A stretch of 64,000 bases of DNA from Flectobacillus sp. BAB-3569 (GCF_002270355.1 NZ_NJFZ01000024.1:1-64000); one strand, 5' to 3'; positions 18,048 to 29,700 are shown, counted from the first letter of the stretch. Numbers and translations: made by a program. Notes: generated from the sequence alone by a model not told the origin.

Positions 18048-18944
18048 ATGAAAAAATATCTCTTACTACTAACCTGTAGTTTTATTTCAATCTTTGGAAG
18101 TTATTCACAATCAAAAAAAGATGTAGAGGTCTTAAAGAATACGATTTGGAAAACTGAAAATCTAGGAAATGGTCTTGTCTGGCAATATTTTCATTTTCAG
18201 CAAAAAGAATTATTTGAATCAAACCAGAGCATTCATATTTTAAGAAGCAAGCTGAAGAATAAAGCTGTAAAATTTGCCTTGGGTTCAGCAGATATTCATC
18301 ATAAAGAGTCAGATACTACCAGAAAATTACTCAAAACAAGTTTGATTGCTGCTACAAGTAATGCTTTGGTGGCTGTGAATGGTGGATTTTTTAATACCAA
18401 AAAAGGTGGGGCTGTTGACTTAATCAAGATAGAAGGGAATGTGTTGGATACCGCAACATATAATCCCCGCAAAGCACTACCCGATCATAGTCGCTCGGCA
18501 ATTGTGATTCATAAGAACAAGATTGCTATTGAAAAAGGAGATACTTTACCCTTTTGGGAAAGGAAACTTTCTGAAGAGAGCATCATGGTAACAGGACCAT
18601 TATTGTTATTTGATGATAAAGAAGAGCCTCTCAAAAATAATGCTTTTACCAATAACCGACATCCGCGTACTTGTGCTTGTATTACCAAGACCAAAGAAAT
18701 TTTACTGATAACAGTCGATGGTCGCAACACCGAAGCGCAAGGGATGAGTTTGCAGGAGTTGACTTTTTTAACCAAAAACCTTGGATGTAAAAATGCCATT
18801 AATCTCGATGGAGGAGGCTCCACAACCATGTATATCAAGGATAAACCTGATCATGGAGTCGTAAATTTTCCTTCTGACAATAAACTATTTGACCATTTCG
18901 GTGAGCGTAGTGTAAGTAATATTTTGATGATTTTACCTAAATAA
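18048..18944 (+). CDS. Secreted NAGPA-type phosphodiester glycosidase family protein
   Basis: 298 residues with a signal peptide (MKKYLLLLTCSFISIFGSYSQ, cleavage after about residue 20). The body matches the phosphodiester glycosidase (NAGPA) domain: AVNGGFFNTKKGGAVDLIKIEG (about 107-128), NNRHPRTCACITK (about 200-212) and NAINLDGGGSTTMYIKD (about 250-266), the last two holding likely active-site residues. It probably removes a sugar linked through a phosphodiester outside the cytoplasm; the natural substrate is not known. Single gene, convergent with the SusCD locus. Confidence 0.87.
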   Translation: MKKYLLLLTCSFISIFGSYSQSKKDVEVLKNTIWKTENLGNGLVWQYFHFQQKELFESNQSIHILRSKLKNKAVKFALGSADIHHKESDTTRKLLKTSLIAATSNALVAVNGGFFNTKKGGAVDLIKIEGNVLDTATYNPRKALPDHSRSAIVIHKNKIAIEKGDTLPFWERKLSEESIMVTGPLLLFDDKEEPLKNNAFTNNRHPRTCACITKTKEILLITVDGRNTEAQGMSLQELTFLTKNLGCKNAINLDGGGSTTMYIKDKPDHGVVNFPSDNKLFDHFGERSVSNILMILPK

Positions 18945-18945
18945 A

Positions 18946-18974
18946 AAAGGGTGAGAAAATACATCTCACCCTTT
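18946..18974. terminator. Bidirectional terminator after the NAGPA gene
   Basis: AAAGGGTGAGA (18946-18956) pairs perfectly with TCTCACCCTTT (18964-18974) with a 7-base loop; A-rich before and T/A-rich after. Confidence 0.75.
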
Positions 18975-19104
18975 ATAGTGTACACATCTGTCTTAATTAA
19001 TTAACTTTTGAGTAAGTATGTTCAATACTTGAATACTTACTGTGATAAAGAAAGCTTTTCTGGACGGATACGCCTCCACGCTCCATTCATTAAGTAACAA
19101 TGCT

Positions 19105-19164
19105 GAGTGATGAATTGATCATTAAAAAATTACATTCACAATTCATCACTCACAATTCATCACT
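19105..19164. repeat. Fold-back repeat of the CAATTCATCACTC type
   Basis: GAGTGATGAATTG (19105-19117) is inverted as CAATTCATCACTC (19139-19151), and CAATTCATCACT repeats once more at 19153-19164. It is low-complexity intergenic repeat DNA close to the DUF4397 stop. Confidence 0.7.
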
Positions 19165-19169
19165 GAAAC

Positions 19170-19946
19170 TTATCTATTGACCAATACACTAGCTGTAGGT
19201 GTATATTTGGTCGGATTTTTTGCATCTGTTGTTACCATTCCTCTTACATATACTGTGTAGCATTTGCCTGGCACAACCAACGTTTGGTTGACAGTGGCTG
19301 TAGTTACCAGCGCCACACCTCCCGAAACTTTTGTAATAAATGGTACAGTAATCGTACCAGATAAGAAATTGTCGATAGGAACTGTATAAAAAGTATTATC
19401 GGCATTTTTGTAAGCAATATTCGTCGCAATGGTCTGCCCATTTACCGTAAAATCAATCGTTGTAGAGTTAGACACTAAGTTCAAAACTCGTACATAGATA
19501 TTTTTACCATTGGCAGCAGGGAATTTGTCTTCTAAAGCTACTGCCGAATAATTGGGTGATACCCCTGTTGCAAACACTGAATAATACTTCCCATCTTCAA
19601 GATTTACATTGGCTGTAAGTCCAACCGCATTATTCAAAGAAGGAATAACTACTCCAACTTTGGTTGCACCTGCTGGATAAGTCGCATATTCTGCCGTGAG
19701 AGGAAAGGCATTACCATAGGTAAGCAAATTTGGTGCCGCAGGAGGCGTAGTGTTCACTCCTGAAAACTTTTTATCGTTCAAATAAATATCTACCCCTGCA
19801 ACATCTGGTGCCGCATGAATAAATTTGAGGCGACTACCTGTTGCTGGAAGAATATTTTGAAAAGAATCTGCTTGTTCACCACAGGCTGCCAGTCCGAAAA
19901 TGCTAGTAGCGAGGGTTATTATTGATAAAAATCTTTTGTATGTCAT
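19170..19946 (-). CDS. DUF4397 lipoprotein linked to SusC/SusD
   Basis: 258 residues from the ATG at 19946, which yields the lipoprotein signal MTYKRFLSIITLATSIFGLAACG; a longer frame to 20030 has no sensible signal. The first half fits DUF4397 (LKFIHAAPDVAGVDIYLNDKKF...), an Ig-like beta fold common in Bacteroidota surface proteins; the second half looks like a diverged second copy (YVRVLNLVSNSTTIDFTVNGQTI). It lies downstream of the susD-like gene on the same strand and may be a surface-exposed accessory of that transporter. Confidence 0.82.
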   Translation of the reverse strand: MTYKRFLSIITLATSIFGLAACGEQADSFQNILPATGSRLKFIHAAPDVAGVDIYLNDKKFSGVNTTPPAAPNLLTYGNAFPLTAEYATYPAGATKVGVVIPSLNNAVGLTANVNLEDGKYYSVFATGVSPNYSAVALEDKFPAANGKNIYVRVLNLVSNSTTIDFTVNGQTIATNIAYKNADNTFYTVPIDNFLSGTITVPFITKVSGGVALVTTATVNQTLVVPGKCYTVYVRGMVTTDAKNPTKYTPTASVLVNR

Positions 19947-20083
19947 TTTTGTAAAATTTAGGAGAAAAATACTCTCTATTTTAAAAAAATATTCAGAAAT
20001 GCAAGTACGTGTTAACCATTTGTACAACAAGGAAAATGATTATTCTTTGTAATATACTATTCATTTTCCTTTCATTTCTTATT

Positions 20084-21613
20084 TTATTCAGGCTTTGTAA
20101 ACCACTGTTCGTAAGTATGGTAATCAGGGTTATTTCCACCTAGTTTATCCAAAGAGGCACGGTTCCACACATATTCTGAGTTGTAACGAGGACGAACTCT
20201 TTGAGCTGGCTTACCGTTATTGTCGGTAGCCAATGTCCTAGGTAGTGTAAATCCAGTGTAAATATTGGCATCGTATTTATATCTACGAAGGTCTACCCAA
20301 GTTTCTATGTTTCCGTGAGCGTATAAGGCAATGAATTTTTGGCACATAATATCACTAAGTGTCAAATCAGCACCTGTTTGCTTAACCGCTTTACTTGCTA
20401 GAAAAGCAGCCTTATCAGTTGCAGATACTCCTACAAAATCCATGTGAGCAGCGATGGCATTTTTATAGGCAGCCAAAGCTGTAGCTTTATCACCTTTCTT
20501 GAATGCTGCCTCAGCTTTGATAAACTGAATTTCTGAATAAGTAATAATTGGGAATGGAGCATCGTCTTTGTAAATGTATTTTCCTTTGGTAACATCTACT
20601 GGTGATTTGCCAACCAATGCAGACGGAGGAACACCCCAAAGAATAGGCACACGCCTAGGGTTGTCGACTGGCGTAGCATTCGGGTCAACACTCCCAGGAG
20701 TTACACCTCTGAAAACACCATCTACACAAGCGGTAAACATCAAAGGCAAGCGTGGGTCTACCACACCGTTGAACACACGACCATCCAATAGACTGATACT
20801 AAAGTCAGTTTGGCGAAATGATTGCATATTGTCACGAAGTGGTCCGAAGAAATTTCCATCGGCAGTACTTGAGCCACGGTGAGGAACCATGAAGTTGTCG
20901 GCATTAGATGACATCGCTTTATCGCAATATTCGATTACCTTATCAGGATTATAAGAGCTCTTATTGCTGATATGGTTGGCATTACGAGCCAAGTTTGCAT
21001 ACACAAACTTCTTCCATTTGTCTACATTGCCACTATAAACTTTATCACCTCTTACCAATGAACCGACGCCATCGCCAGTTTTGTTGAGGTTGTCTAAAGC
21101 TTCTTGACTCAATCGGCGAACTTCTTCATAAATTAAATCTTGAGAATCATAGTCGAAAACATAGCGGTTAGGTTCAAAGGCTTGCTTTAACACCATTTCG
21201 CAATGCCAGTCGGTAGTACTTTGCCACGACCATGCGCGAATTGCTTTGGCAGCTCCAACGTAATCCCATTTTTGTTTGGCTACCCCGTCAGCTACAATCA
21301 AATCAATATTAGTACCTATAGACCAATAATGTGAACGCCATTTTTCGCCCCCTGCATCCGACCCAGATGCATAGCTATGTAAATCCCATGTATTGTTGGC
21401 AGCAGAGGATGACCAAACTTGTGAATACTGACCTGCATAACGTCCATCAAATTGTTCGCCACGAACCATTTGAGCCATAATAGGCGGTAGGAGTGCATAA
21501 CCTTCTGCAACTTGTGGATTGCTTGGGTCTTCGTTGATATTGAGATAATCTTGACAACTACTCATCAAAAGTGCTGTAGCCGCAAGAAATATATAGGATG
21601 ATACTTTTTTCAT
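20084..21613 (-). CDS. SusD/RagB-like outer membrane lipoprotein
   Basis: 509 residues, lipoprotein signal MKKVSSYIFLAATALLMSSC (lipobox MSSC). It starts QDYLNINEDPSNP, a hallmark of the SusD-like_2 branch, and is mostly helical with TPR-like repeats. It forms the lid that captures ligand for the SusC-like barrel encoded 46 bases upstream. No glycan-degrading enzymes lie nearby, so the substrate may be an oligosaccharide, peptide or other nutrient. Confidence 0.92.
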   Translation of the reverse strand: MKKVSSYIFLAATALLMSSCQDYLNINEDPSNPQVAEGYALLPPIMAQMVRGEQFDGRYAGQYSQVWSSSAANNTWDLHSYASGSDAGGEKWRSHYWSIGTNIDLIVADGVAKQKWDYVGAAKAIRAWSWQSTTDWHCEMVLKQAFEPNRYVFDYDSQDLIYEEVRRLSQEALDNLNKTGDGVGSLVRGDKVYSGNVDKWKKFVYANLARNANHISNKSSYNPDKVIEYCDKAMSSNADNFMVPHRGSSTADGNFFGPLRDNMQSFRQTDFSISLLDGRVFNGVVDPRLPLMFTACVDGVFRGVTPGSVDPNATPVDNPRRVPILWGVPPSALVGKSPVDVTKGKYIYKDDAPFPIITYSEIQFIKAEAAFKKGDKATALAAYKNAIAAHMDFVGVSATDKAAFLASKAVKQTGADLTLSDIMCQKFIALYAHGNIETWVDLRRYKYDANIYTGFTLPRTLATDNNGKPAQRVRPRYNSEYVWNRASLDKLGGNNPDYHTYEQWFTKPE

Positions 21614-21659
21614 GTCTTTCTTTTGTTTTAACTGAATTTTAAATAAAAACAGATTTCAA

Positions 21660-24600
21660 TTAGAACGTTACGTTGATACCAGTACTGAATGTGCGAGGCA
21701 ATGAAACTGTACCGAAGTCGATACCAGCAGCACCAACACCCAACGATGTAGCAGTAGTACCGTTTACACTTGGGTCAGCACCCGTGTAATTGGTAATCAA
21801 GAACAACTCGGTGCCACGAACGAAAATAGAGGCATTCTTAACCCATTTTACACTACTCAAAACTTTTGATGGAAGTGAATAAGATAAGCTTACATCACGC
21901 ATACGAAGCCAGTTGATATTGTGTTCAACAAAATCTGATTCAGCCAATGAACTGTAGAAACTTTGGTTGGTGCTAGTGCTTGGCGTAATTTGGACAGTGT
22001 TTGGCGTTGGATTGTCTGTATTTTCATAACCATCTCTTAATACACCTTTGTAGATAATTGGCGTATTGCGATCGAGTGTTTTGGTACTCAAACCACGCTC
22101 ATATAACCACATAGCATTACCGTTGAATACATCGCCACCTTTACGAATATCCAATAAGAAAGATAGATTGATAGACTTATAAGTAAAAGAGTTTCTTAAA
22201 CCAACAGAGAAATCTGGGTTACGGTCACCAATAGGTAAAAAGTTGGTGTTTTTGATGGGTAAACCCGTAGCAGGGTTAATCAAAATATCTCCTCTTTTGT
22301 TGCGCAAATAGCTATATCCACCAATCGCAGTTGCGGAGCCAGCCCATTGTTGGTAATAGCTTAAGTTGTCAAGAGTGGTAAAATATTTTGACAAATCTCC
22401 TACAAAAGCACTTGCACGAGCATTGTTGTATAACCAAGTGTCTGAGTTATAATATTCAGCTACGTCGGCAGGAAGATTTTTTACATCTGTCGTAAACTTC
22501 GAGAAGTTGACATTTACATCCCACGAGAAATTAGATGTTTTTACAGGAGAACCAGACAATTGTAGTTCAACACCTTTGTTTGAGAATGTTCCACCATTCA
22601 ACAAAGCAAAGATAAAACCTGTGGCATAGCTCAAACGTTGTGTTACGATTTGGTCAGAACGTTCGTTCGAATAAAAGGCTGCATCAACATTCAAACGACC
22701 TTTGAAGAAACGTAATTCAGCACCAATTTCCATACCAACACCTCGTTCTGGTTTCAAATTTGGGTTACCCCCGTAGAATCCATAAGCAAAGCCACCGTCA
22801 GTAGTAGTTTGTGGCGTAAGGGTCGACTTGATTTTGTATGGCGTTGCAGGGTCTTTACCTGTTTGGGCATAAGACGCACGAAGTTTACCAAACGAAAGGA
22901 ATCCTAAATCTTTGAAAGCTGGTAATTCTGTAAAGACAAAACTAGCACTCACCGAAGGATAGAAATAGTCGTATCGAGTAGCGCCATAAAGTGCCGATGA
23001 CCAGTCATTTCTACCAGTAGCTTTCAAATATAGGATATCTTTATAGTTCAAATCTAAACTAGCAAAAACACTTTGTAAACGTTTCTGCTGAATCGTTACT
23101 TTTCCTCTTTGTGTTGTTACGTCGGTATTGTTGATACTGTTAAATTCTGGCAAATAGAGTTTTTCACCATAAGAAGCATTTACTTCAGATTTGTCATCTT
23201 GAAAAGAAGTACCCACTAAAATAGATCCGTCGATATCCCCAATTTTCTTTTTGGCAGTAGCGATAAAGTTTCCGTTAAAGATTCTACCTACGTCAATCGC
23301 ATTGTCGATATATCCTTTGGCTGCAATACCATTCGCCGCCGCTCCTGCACTCGAACCACTACCAGATTCTGGGTGAATCAAAAGGTTGAGGAAAGTAGTG
23401 TAGGTATCAACACCAAAACGACCAGTTACGTTTAGCCAAGGCTTAATATCTGCCGAAAGAGAGATATTTTCAATCATACGAAGCGTTCTCTCCTTGTTTT
23501 GGTTTTTGTATAAACTAAAGTAAGGATTATCTAATTCAGAGTTGTCGGCAGAAACCAAACGACGTCTTGTTCCGTCAATATTCAGATAGTTACGCATATC
23601 GTCGTTGGCAGGCCATCCTAATGCGCTCAGATACATACCGTTTGCTCCTCTATAGGCTTTGGTAATATCTGAGTTAGTTAACGCAAATGAGTTGGTGACT
23701 GTTATGCCTCTTGCAATTTCGGCACTACCAGTCAATTTGGTTTGAAACTGTTTCATACCCGTGGTAGGTACAACACCCAACTGGTCAGTATAGGCAGCAG
23801 AGAAACGATAAGTAATTTTTTGACCACCTTCAACACTCAAATTATGACGCTGTGTTGTACCAGTTTGGAAGAAATTACCCGTGTTATCATAAAGCTGTGT
23901 ATTACTACCCTCTGCATATTTTGGCCCACGATACGCAGTAGCAGTTGGGTCAATTACACCATACGAGCCTCTACCATATACTTTTTGGGTTTCTACAAAA
24001 CGATATATATTCGAAAAGTCAAAAGAGTTGCTGTAATTTACTCTTGTTGCTCCTTTTGAACCTTTTTTAGTCGTAATCATGATTACCCCAGATGAACCTT
24101 CAGAACCATAAAGCGCTGCCGCTTCAAGACCTTTCAATACTGTAATGCTCTCAATATCATTGGGGTTAATATCAGCAATACGGTTCATATAGTCGTTGGC
24201 ACGGTTTGGACCGTCGGATACCAAACCGCCTTGCGAGAAGGTATTGTTACTTACTGGCAGACCATCAATTACATACAACGGGGAGTTGCTACCACCAATA
24301 GACGTAGCACCACGAAGCTGTACTTGTGCCGATGCGCCAGGCAAACCTGTTGTGGGTGTCATCGTAAGTCCTGCCACACGACCTTGCATGGCCATCAAAA
24401 AGTTACTGCGTCCTGTGTTCGAAATTTCATCCCCTTTTACATCTTGTACAGAGTAACCTAAGGCTCTTTTTTCTTGCTTAATACCTAAAGCTGTTACCAC
24501 TACTTCGTCGAGTGCGGAGGTCATGGATTTTAAGGATACATCGATTTTGGATTGTTTTCCTACCTTAACTTCCTGTTTTTCAAAACCCAAAAAACTAAAA

Positions 24601-24830
24601 ACTAAAATGGTGTTGTCTGTCACAGAAATCTTGAAGGATCCATCTTCACCTGTAGTTGCACCTTTGGAAGTGCCTTTGATACTAATGCTTACACCTGCCA
24701 AACCTGCATTGTCCTCGGCATTAGTAACCTTTCCTGTTACCTGTCTGTCTTGGCCATAACTCAATTGCACTGTTCCTAATACAATGCACATGAGAAGCCA
24801 TGTGAGTTTGTTGAGTAGTATTTGTTTCAT
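21660..24830 (-). CDS. SusC/RagA-like TonB-dependent outer membrane transporter
   Basis: 1056 residues. Signal peptide 1-26 (ends SYGQ), a carboxypeptidase-regulatory-like domain about 30-110 (VTGKVTNAEDNAGLAGVSISIKGT), the TonB-box-like LDEVVVTALGIKQEKRALGY, a plug domain about 120-235 (GRVAGLTMTPTTGLPGASAQVQLRG, then LYVIDGLPV), and a beta barrel ending in an aromatic residue (FSTGINVTF). It imports a nutrient across the outer membrane using TonB energy, with the SusD-like lid encoded next. No anti-sigma or sigma gene lies beside it. Confidence 0.95.
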   Translation of the reverse strand: MKQILLNKLTWLLMCIVLGTVQLSYGQDRQVTGKVTNAEDNAGLAGVSISIKGTSKGATTGEDGSFKISVTDNTILVFSFLGFEKQEVKVGKQSKIDVSLKSMTSALDEVVVTALGIKQEKRALGYSVQDVKGDEISNTGRSNFLMAMQGRVAGLTMTPTTGLPGASAQVQLRGATSIGGSNSPLYVIDGLPVSNNTFSQGGLVSDGPNRANDYMNRIADINPNDIESITVLKGLEAAALYGSEGSSGVIMITTKKGSKGATRVNYSNSFDFSNIYRFVETQKVYGRGSYGVIDPTATAYRGPKYAEGSNTQLYDNTGNFFQTGTTQRHNLSVEGGQKITYRFSAAYTDQLGVVPTTGMKQFQTKLTGSAEIARGITVTNSFALTNSDITKAYRGANGMYLSALGWPANDDMRNYLNIDGTRRRLVSADNSELDNPYFSLYKNQNKERTLRMIENISLSADIKPWLNVTGRFGVDTYTTFLNLLIHPESGSGSSAGAAANGIAAKGYIDNAIDVGRIFNGNFIATAKKKIGDIDGSILVGTSFQDDKSEVNASYGEKLYLPEFNSINNTDVTTQRGKVTIQQKRLQSVFASLDLNYKDILYLKATGRNDWSSALYGATRYDYFYPSVSASFVFTELPAFKDLGFLSFGKLRASYAQTGKDPATPYKIKSTLTPQTTTDGGFAYGFYGGNPNLKPERGVGMEIGAELRFFKGRLNVDAAFYSNERSDQIVTQRLSYATGFIFALLNGGTFSNKGVELQLSGSPVKTSNFSWDVNVNFSKFTTDVKNLPADVAEYYNSDTWLYNNARASAFVGDLSKYFTTLDNLSYYQQWAGSATAIGGYSYLRNKRGDILINPATGLPIKNTNFLPIGDRNPDFSVGLRNSFTYKSINLSFLLDIRKGGDVFNGNAMWLYERGLSTKTLDRNTPIIYKGVLRDGYENTDNPTPNTVQITPSTSTNQSFYSSLAESDFVEHNINWLRMRDVSLSYSLPSKVLSSVKWVKNASIFVRGTELFLITNYTGADPSVNGTTATSLGVGAAGIDFGTVSLPRTFSTGINVTF

Positions 24831-25350
24831 AAATAAAATTGGTTGTTGTTGATTTGAAAAGACATTGTGTATGATTTATATGAAATGAACGAAATGATAA
24901 TACATGGCTGACAAACCGAGATAATGACTAAATACAGAAATGAAGCGAGGAGAAAAACATACTCCAAATGGTGTATAATCAGTAAATAGAGGTAATTAGG
25001 TGGGCAAAATATACTTAATTTTACCACCCTAGGCTACGTATTTAGTAATACAATCTTGTTTTGCATTACTACCTAAGTAAAAAATAAAACACTTGTCGAG
25101 AAGCGATTAAGATCAATTATGAGTACAAAAATTGAATCAATATTTTTTACTTAAAAATGAATACATCTATAGGTTTGAGTACACAAAATGTTGGAATTAA
25201 TAGAGTTTAGAATGATTTGTATGTTAAGAAAATACAAATTATGATTTTCACTCGAACTGATATTTTTCATTCAAAACATAGAAAAGGGCAAGCGGAGGCT
25301 TACCCCTTTCTGTTTTGTTATTTAGTTATGTTGATTAAAGGTAAAATAAG
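24831..25350. other. Intergenic region between the two SusCD loci
   Basis: 520 AT-rich bases. It holds the terminator of the upstream susD-like gene (25279-25312) and must hold the promoter of the susC-like gene at 24830, but I could not find a full TTTG/TAnnTTTG pair on the minus strand. No RNA gene is recognised. Confidence 0.5.
25279..25312 (-). terminator. Terminator after the second susD-like gene
   Basis: AGAAAAGGGCAAGC and GCTTACCCCTTTCT form a 14-base stem with two mismatched or wobble positions around GGAG. On the minus strand it is followed by an A/T-rich tract. Confidence 0.6.
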
Positions 25351-26658
25351 TTAATTATCAGGATTACTAGGAGTTGAAGGGTTATTCAAACGCTCCGTAT
25401 TGGGATATGGATAATAGTTACGAGAGCGCTCTGCACTGGTACCTTTGTCAAATCCTGGACGAGCAAATCTTCTTGAATCCTCCAAATCCAAACCTGACAT
25501 AAATAGTTCGATACGACGATTTCTATAAATTTCTGTCAAAACTGCATCTTGTGTATTAGCTCCCGAATAGGGTGTTAAGCCTGCACCAAGTCCCCAAGCA
25601 TCTGTCGTTTTGGTCAATACTTTGTTCAATTCAACTACCGCATTGGTCAAGTCATTTTTTCTAGCATAGGCTTCTGCCTTTATTAGGCTTACTTCGCCTG
25701 GTAAATACACAGGAATCGAGGTAGTGTTTGCTGTGAAAAACCCTTTTCCACGATACACGCCTTGTACAGGAGTACGTGCGCTGAAATAAAAGTCAATGCG
25801 CTTATCAGCAGTGTTAGGTGCCAAACTAGCTGGTAAACCCATATTCAAATCTAATGGCTGATACACGTTGATATTGCTCAATGCCGTTTCGAAAATAGGG
25901 TTACGACTTTGCTCATCAAACTTGTATTCTGATTTTTTGGTAAGGTCTACTTTATTGGCAAGCTCGATTGCTTTGTCATTGTTACCCAACATTAAATAAT
26001 ACCTTGAAGCCAAGGCATAAGCTGTATTTACATAGTCAATCCCGCCAACAATTCTGTTGGTGAAAGTAGTAGGAGCAGTCGTTGTAGCGACAGTACTGGC
26101 AGCAGATTCTAAGAGTGTCACAGCTTCCTGCAAAACTTCTTGACGAGTATTAAAGGCAGCGTTCTCAGAAACTTTAACGGGTACTTTTTCAAAAAACTGC
26201 GCTAGTGTGCCTAATGAAATAGCCTTAAAAATCGAAGCATGTGCGGTGATATAGGCCTTCAATGCAGGGTCATTTACTTTTGAAACATTGTTCAAAATCA
26301 AATCAGCGTTGGCTTTTACCAGATTAGATTGTTCCCAAAGGTTTTTGACAACACCGTTGGTTTCGGTAACATTGGCTCCGCCTTTTTGTAAGAAATCTTC
26401 ATCGGCATTACCAGCATTGAGAACTGTCAGCGACTTTGTGGTTAAACCTGCGGCTGTAACCGAAGCGTAAACAGGACTAGTACGAGATACCGTAAAACGA
26501 TATTGTAAGCCGTTACACAAGGCAATTAAGCCATTAGGGTCGTTTACTACTTGTGTTTCACTGGCTGAACTTGGGTTGAGATATTCACTCTGACAACCCG
26601 TAAGGCCTAAGGTCAGTGCTAATCCCAAAATTGATATTTTATTGAAATATTTTTTCAT
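25351..26658 (-). CDS. SusD/RagB-like outer membrane lipoprotein
   Basis: 435 residues, with signal MKKYFNKISILGLALTLGLTGC (lipobox LTGC). It has the RagB/SusD pattern: an N-terminal SEYLNPSSASE segment, helical TPR-like middle, and the C-terminal EIYRNRRIELFMSGLDLEDSRRFARP block (about 376-401), typical of SusD family C termini. At 435 residues it is shorter than most family members (about 480-550). It pairs with the SusC-like transporter encoded 74 bases upstream. Confidence 0.92.
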   Translation of the reverse strand: MKKYFNKISILGLALTLGLTGCQSEYLNPSSASETQVVNDPNGLIALCNGLQYRFTVSRTSPVYASVTAAGLTTKSLTVLNAGNADEDFLQKGGANVTETNGVVKNLWEQSNLVKANADLILNNVSKVNDPALKAYITAHASIFKAISLGTLAQFFEKVPVKVSENAAFNTRQEVLQEAVTLLESAASTVATTTAPTTFTNRIVGGIDYVNTAYALASRYYLMLGNNDKAIELANKVDLTKKSEYKFDEQSRNPIFETALSNINVYQPLDLNMGLPASLAPNTADKRIDFYFSARTPVQGVYRGKGFFTANTTSIPVYLPGEVSLIKAEAYARKNDLTNAVVELNKVLTKTTDAWGLGAGLTPYSGANTQDAVLTEIYRNRRIELFMSGLDLEDSRRFARPGFDKGTSAERSRNYYPYPNTERLNNPSTPSNPDN

Positions 26659-26732
26659 ACCTATGAAGGTTGTTAATGCTCTAACTAAAATTTTCTTTTG
26701 TACAATTGGAGATGAATCCTGCTAGTCCATTA

Positions 26733-29700
26733 TTAGAAGTTTGCAGAAATAGTCAACTGATAAGTACGTGGAATTGGAATATTACCAAAGTCTACACCTC
26801 TCAATAAGCTACTGTTACCACCTGCGTTTGTTTCTGGGTCAAAGCCGTTGTAGTTGTCCCACGAAACCAAGTTACGACCCACTAACGACACATTTAAGTC
26901 GTATTTGCCTGCCAAGGCTTTCACGAAAGAATACCCTAATGATACTTCACGAAGTTTGACAAATGAACCGTTGTCTACACGATATTCTTCAATCGGAACA
27001 AGGGCGAAAACAGTACCACGAGGAGCTGTACCACGTAGTTCGGCCTCAGCCAAGTCGCCAATACCTACATTGTTACGAGTACGCTTGTCGGCGTTGAATA
27101 CTTGCAAGCCTTGTACAGCATCCAATAGGAAGCGAAGTGATAATTTTTTGTACTGAAAATTAGAGCTAAACGAACCTGTCCAATCTGGGTTTGGATTACC
27201 AATTACTGAAGTAATAAATGCACCTGTTGGTTGTCCTGAAGCATTTCTTTGTGGCGTATAGTTCAAAATACCTGTTTGTGTACCACGCTCACGTTGTGGA
27301 AAACCTTGCGATGTAAGTAATAGCGAGCCGTCGGCATTGCGTGCGTAAGGGTTGCCATAGAATACCGATGCTGGTTGACCTTCAATCAAGAAAATAGGAG
27401 CACCCGCTGCGTTGGTAATAGCTACGTTGCCACCAGGAAGTTTGGTGATTTTGTTGCGGTTGCTACTAAATACTACGTTAGCATCCCAAGAGAAGTCTTT
27501 AGTTTTAATAACATTGGCACCCAATGAAACCTCAAAACCCTTGTTCTGCATTTCACCCACATTGTTTACAATACTCGTTCCACCCGACGAAGCGGCTAGT
27601 ACACGGTTTACCACCAAGTCGGTAATATTTTGTGAATAATAAGTCAAACCTAGTGATACTTTGTTTTTTACTAAAGAAAAATCTCCTCCAAATTCTAACT
27701 CACGCATACGTTCAGGTTTTACCGATGGATTGGCTAACTGACGACCAGGCAAAATGGTGCTTTTACCCAAATAGGCCGCAGGAGAAAATTGCCAAAAACG
27801 GTCATACGTTCCTAAGGCTGTCAAACCACCTGCATCACCAAATGAGGCGCGTAATTTTGCTCCGTTAATCCATCCATCTTGTGCTTCGAGTAATACATAC
27901 GAACCACTGATTTTTGGATATAACTGATTAGTTTGATCTGGAGAGAAGATTGTCGAACCATCACGACGGATAGCCCCTGTCAAGAACGCACGATTTTTGT
28001 ATCCAAAAGTTGCTTGAAAAAACTGTCCTGTCACCGCATATCTATCGAGTCCGTAAGTAGCAGTTACAGTAGTCGAAGCGGCCCCACTAACAGTTTCGAT
28101 AAATGGTGCCAAGTTCTGACCTGTATTTGTACTGATGTCGGTTTGTGTATATTGATGGTTAAAACCTGCCGTCAACGTCATTTTTACATCATCCGAAAGA
28201 TTTTTGTCATAACCAATATTTACGTCAGTATTGAACAAAAACGTATTACTACTAGCTGTAGCAGCAAAACCTAAGGGATAGCGCTCTAGTGGCAAGCCTG
28301 CCTCAGTAGCATAAGGATATGGTTTGATGGTATTTTTTCCTAATTGAGAAAAAGCGTCAATACCCATTACCCAGTCAATCGTAAGCCCTCTGGCTGGTGT
28401 CAAATTCAACTGCAAGTCGGCAATAGTACGGTTAGTAGCCTGTGAGAAATCCATATCTTCAATGGTAGATAATGGGTTTACACGGGTAGGTTCTACAGCC
28501 AAGAGGTTTCCTGCGGCATCACGTTTGGTAATATCATAAATATTGTTGGTGATGTTTACAGAGTTGATAGGGCTGTAGAATACGTTTCCGTTTGGTTTTT
28601 CATTTGAGAAAGTGTTGATATAATTCAAACCTGCAGAAACTTTAGCCCAGTTGTTTAAGTGCTGGTCTACACGTACTTTAAGTCCGTAACGTTGAAAATC
28701 AGCACCTTTGATGATGCCTTGATTTTTCATGTACGAAACCGAAGCCAAATATTGTGTTTTCTCATTACCTCCTGTAATAGACAAGTAATTATCAGTGCCT
28801 ACGCCAGTTCTGAAAATTTGGTCTTGATAATCATATCGAGTCACATCTACCAAATTAGTTGCTAGTGAAGTACTAGTTCCATCTCTCAAAATATTGGTTG
28901 TTGTTACACCAGGGTTTGCTGCTATTTGGGCTGCCGAAATACCTCCGATCGTATGTAAACGTAGGCCTGCAAAACCAAACTGTTTGCCATAGGTGCTTAC
29001 AAACACTTTCTTGCGCAATTGATTCACATTCATACTTGTCGAGAAGGTAACCTTTGGTGTTCCCGACTTACCACGTTTGGTCGTAATAATTACTACACCA
29101 TTGCTTGCACGTGAACCGTACACAGCCGCTGCTGCTGCGCCGTTCAATACGTTGATTGTTTCAATATCCTGAGGATTAATATCTGCCATACGGTTGGTAC
29201 CGAGGTTGGCTACACCCGCCTGAGCATCTACTGCAATTTGAGATACGTTTGATGAAGCGTTACTTACAACCACCCCGTCGATTACATAAAGAGGGTCGGA
29301 GCTACCTCTCAAAGACTTGGTACCTCTCAAACGAATACTAATACCACCTGAAGGATCTCCTGAGTTTTGTGTAATTTGCGCCCCCGGAATTTTTCCTTGC
29401 AAAGCTGAGAACAAGTTGGTTGTCCCTGTCTTTTGGAGCGCATCCGCTTTTACAGAGTTGATGGTATTGCCAAGCTCACGTTTATTAGACGATAAGGTAG
29501 AGCCTGTAAATACCACTTCGTCCAAGGCAAAAGCATCATCATCGCTGAGAGCAAGGTCAAGATTGAGCGTATTTGAATTTCCTAGGGTGATATTTTTTGT
29601 CGCATTTTTATATCCAATAGAACGGAATATCAATTCGTAGCTACCTTCTTTGAGGTTGGCACGTAAGGTATATTCGCCTTTAGCATCGGCAACTGTACCC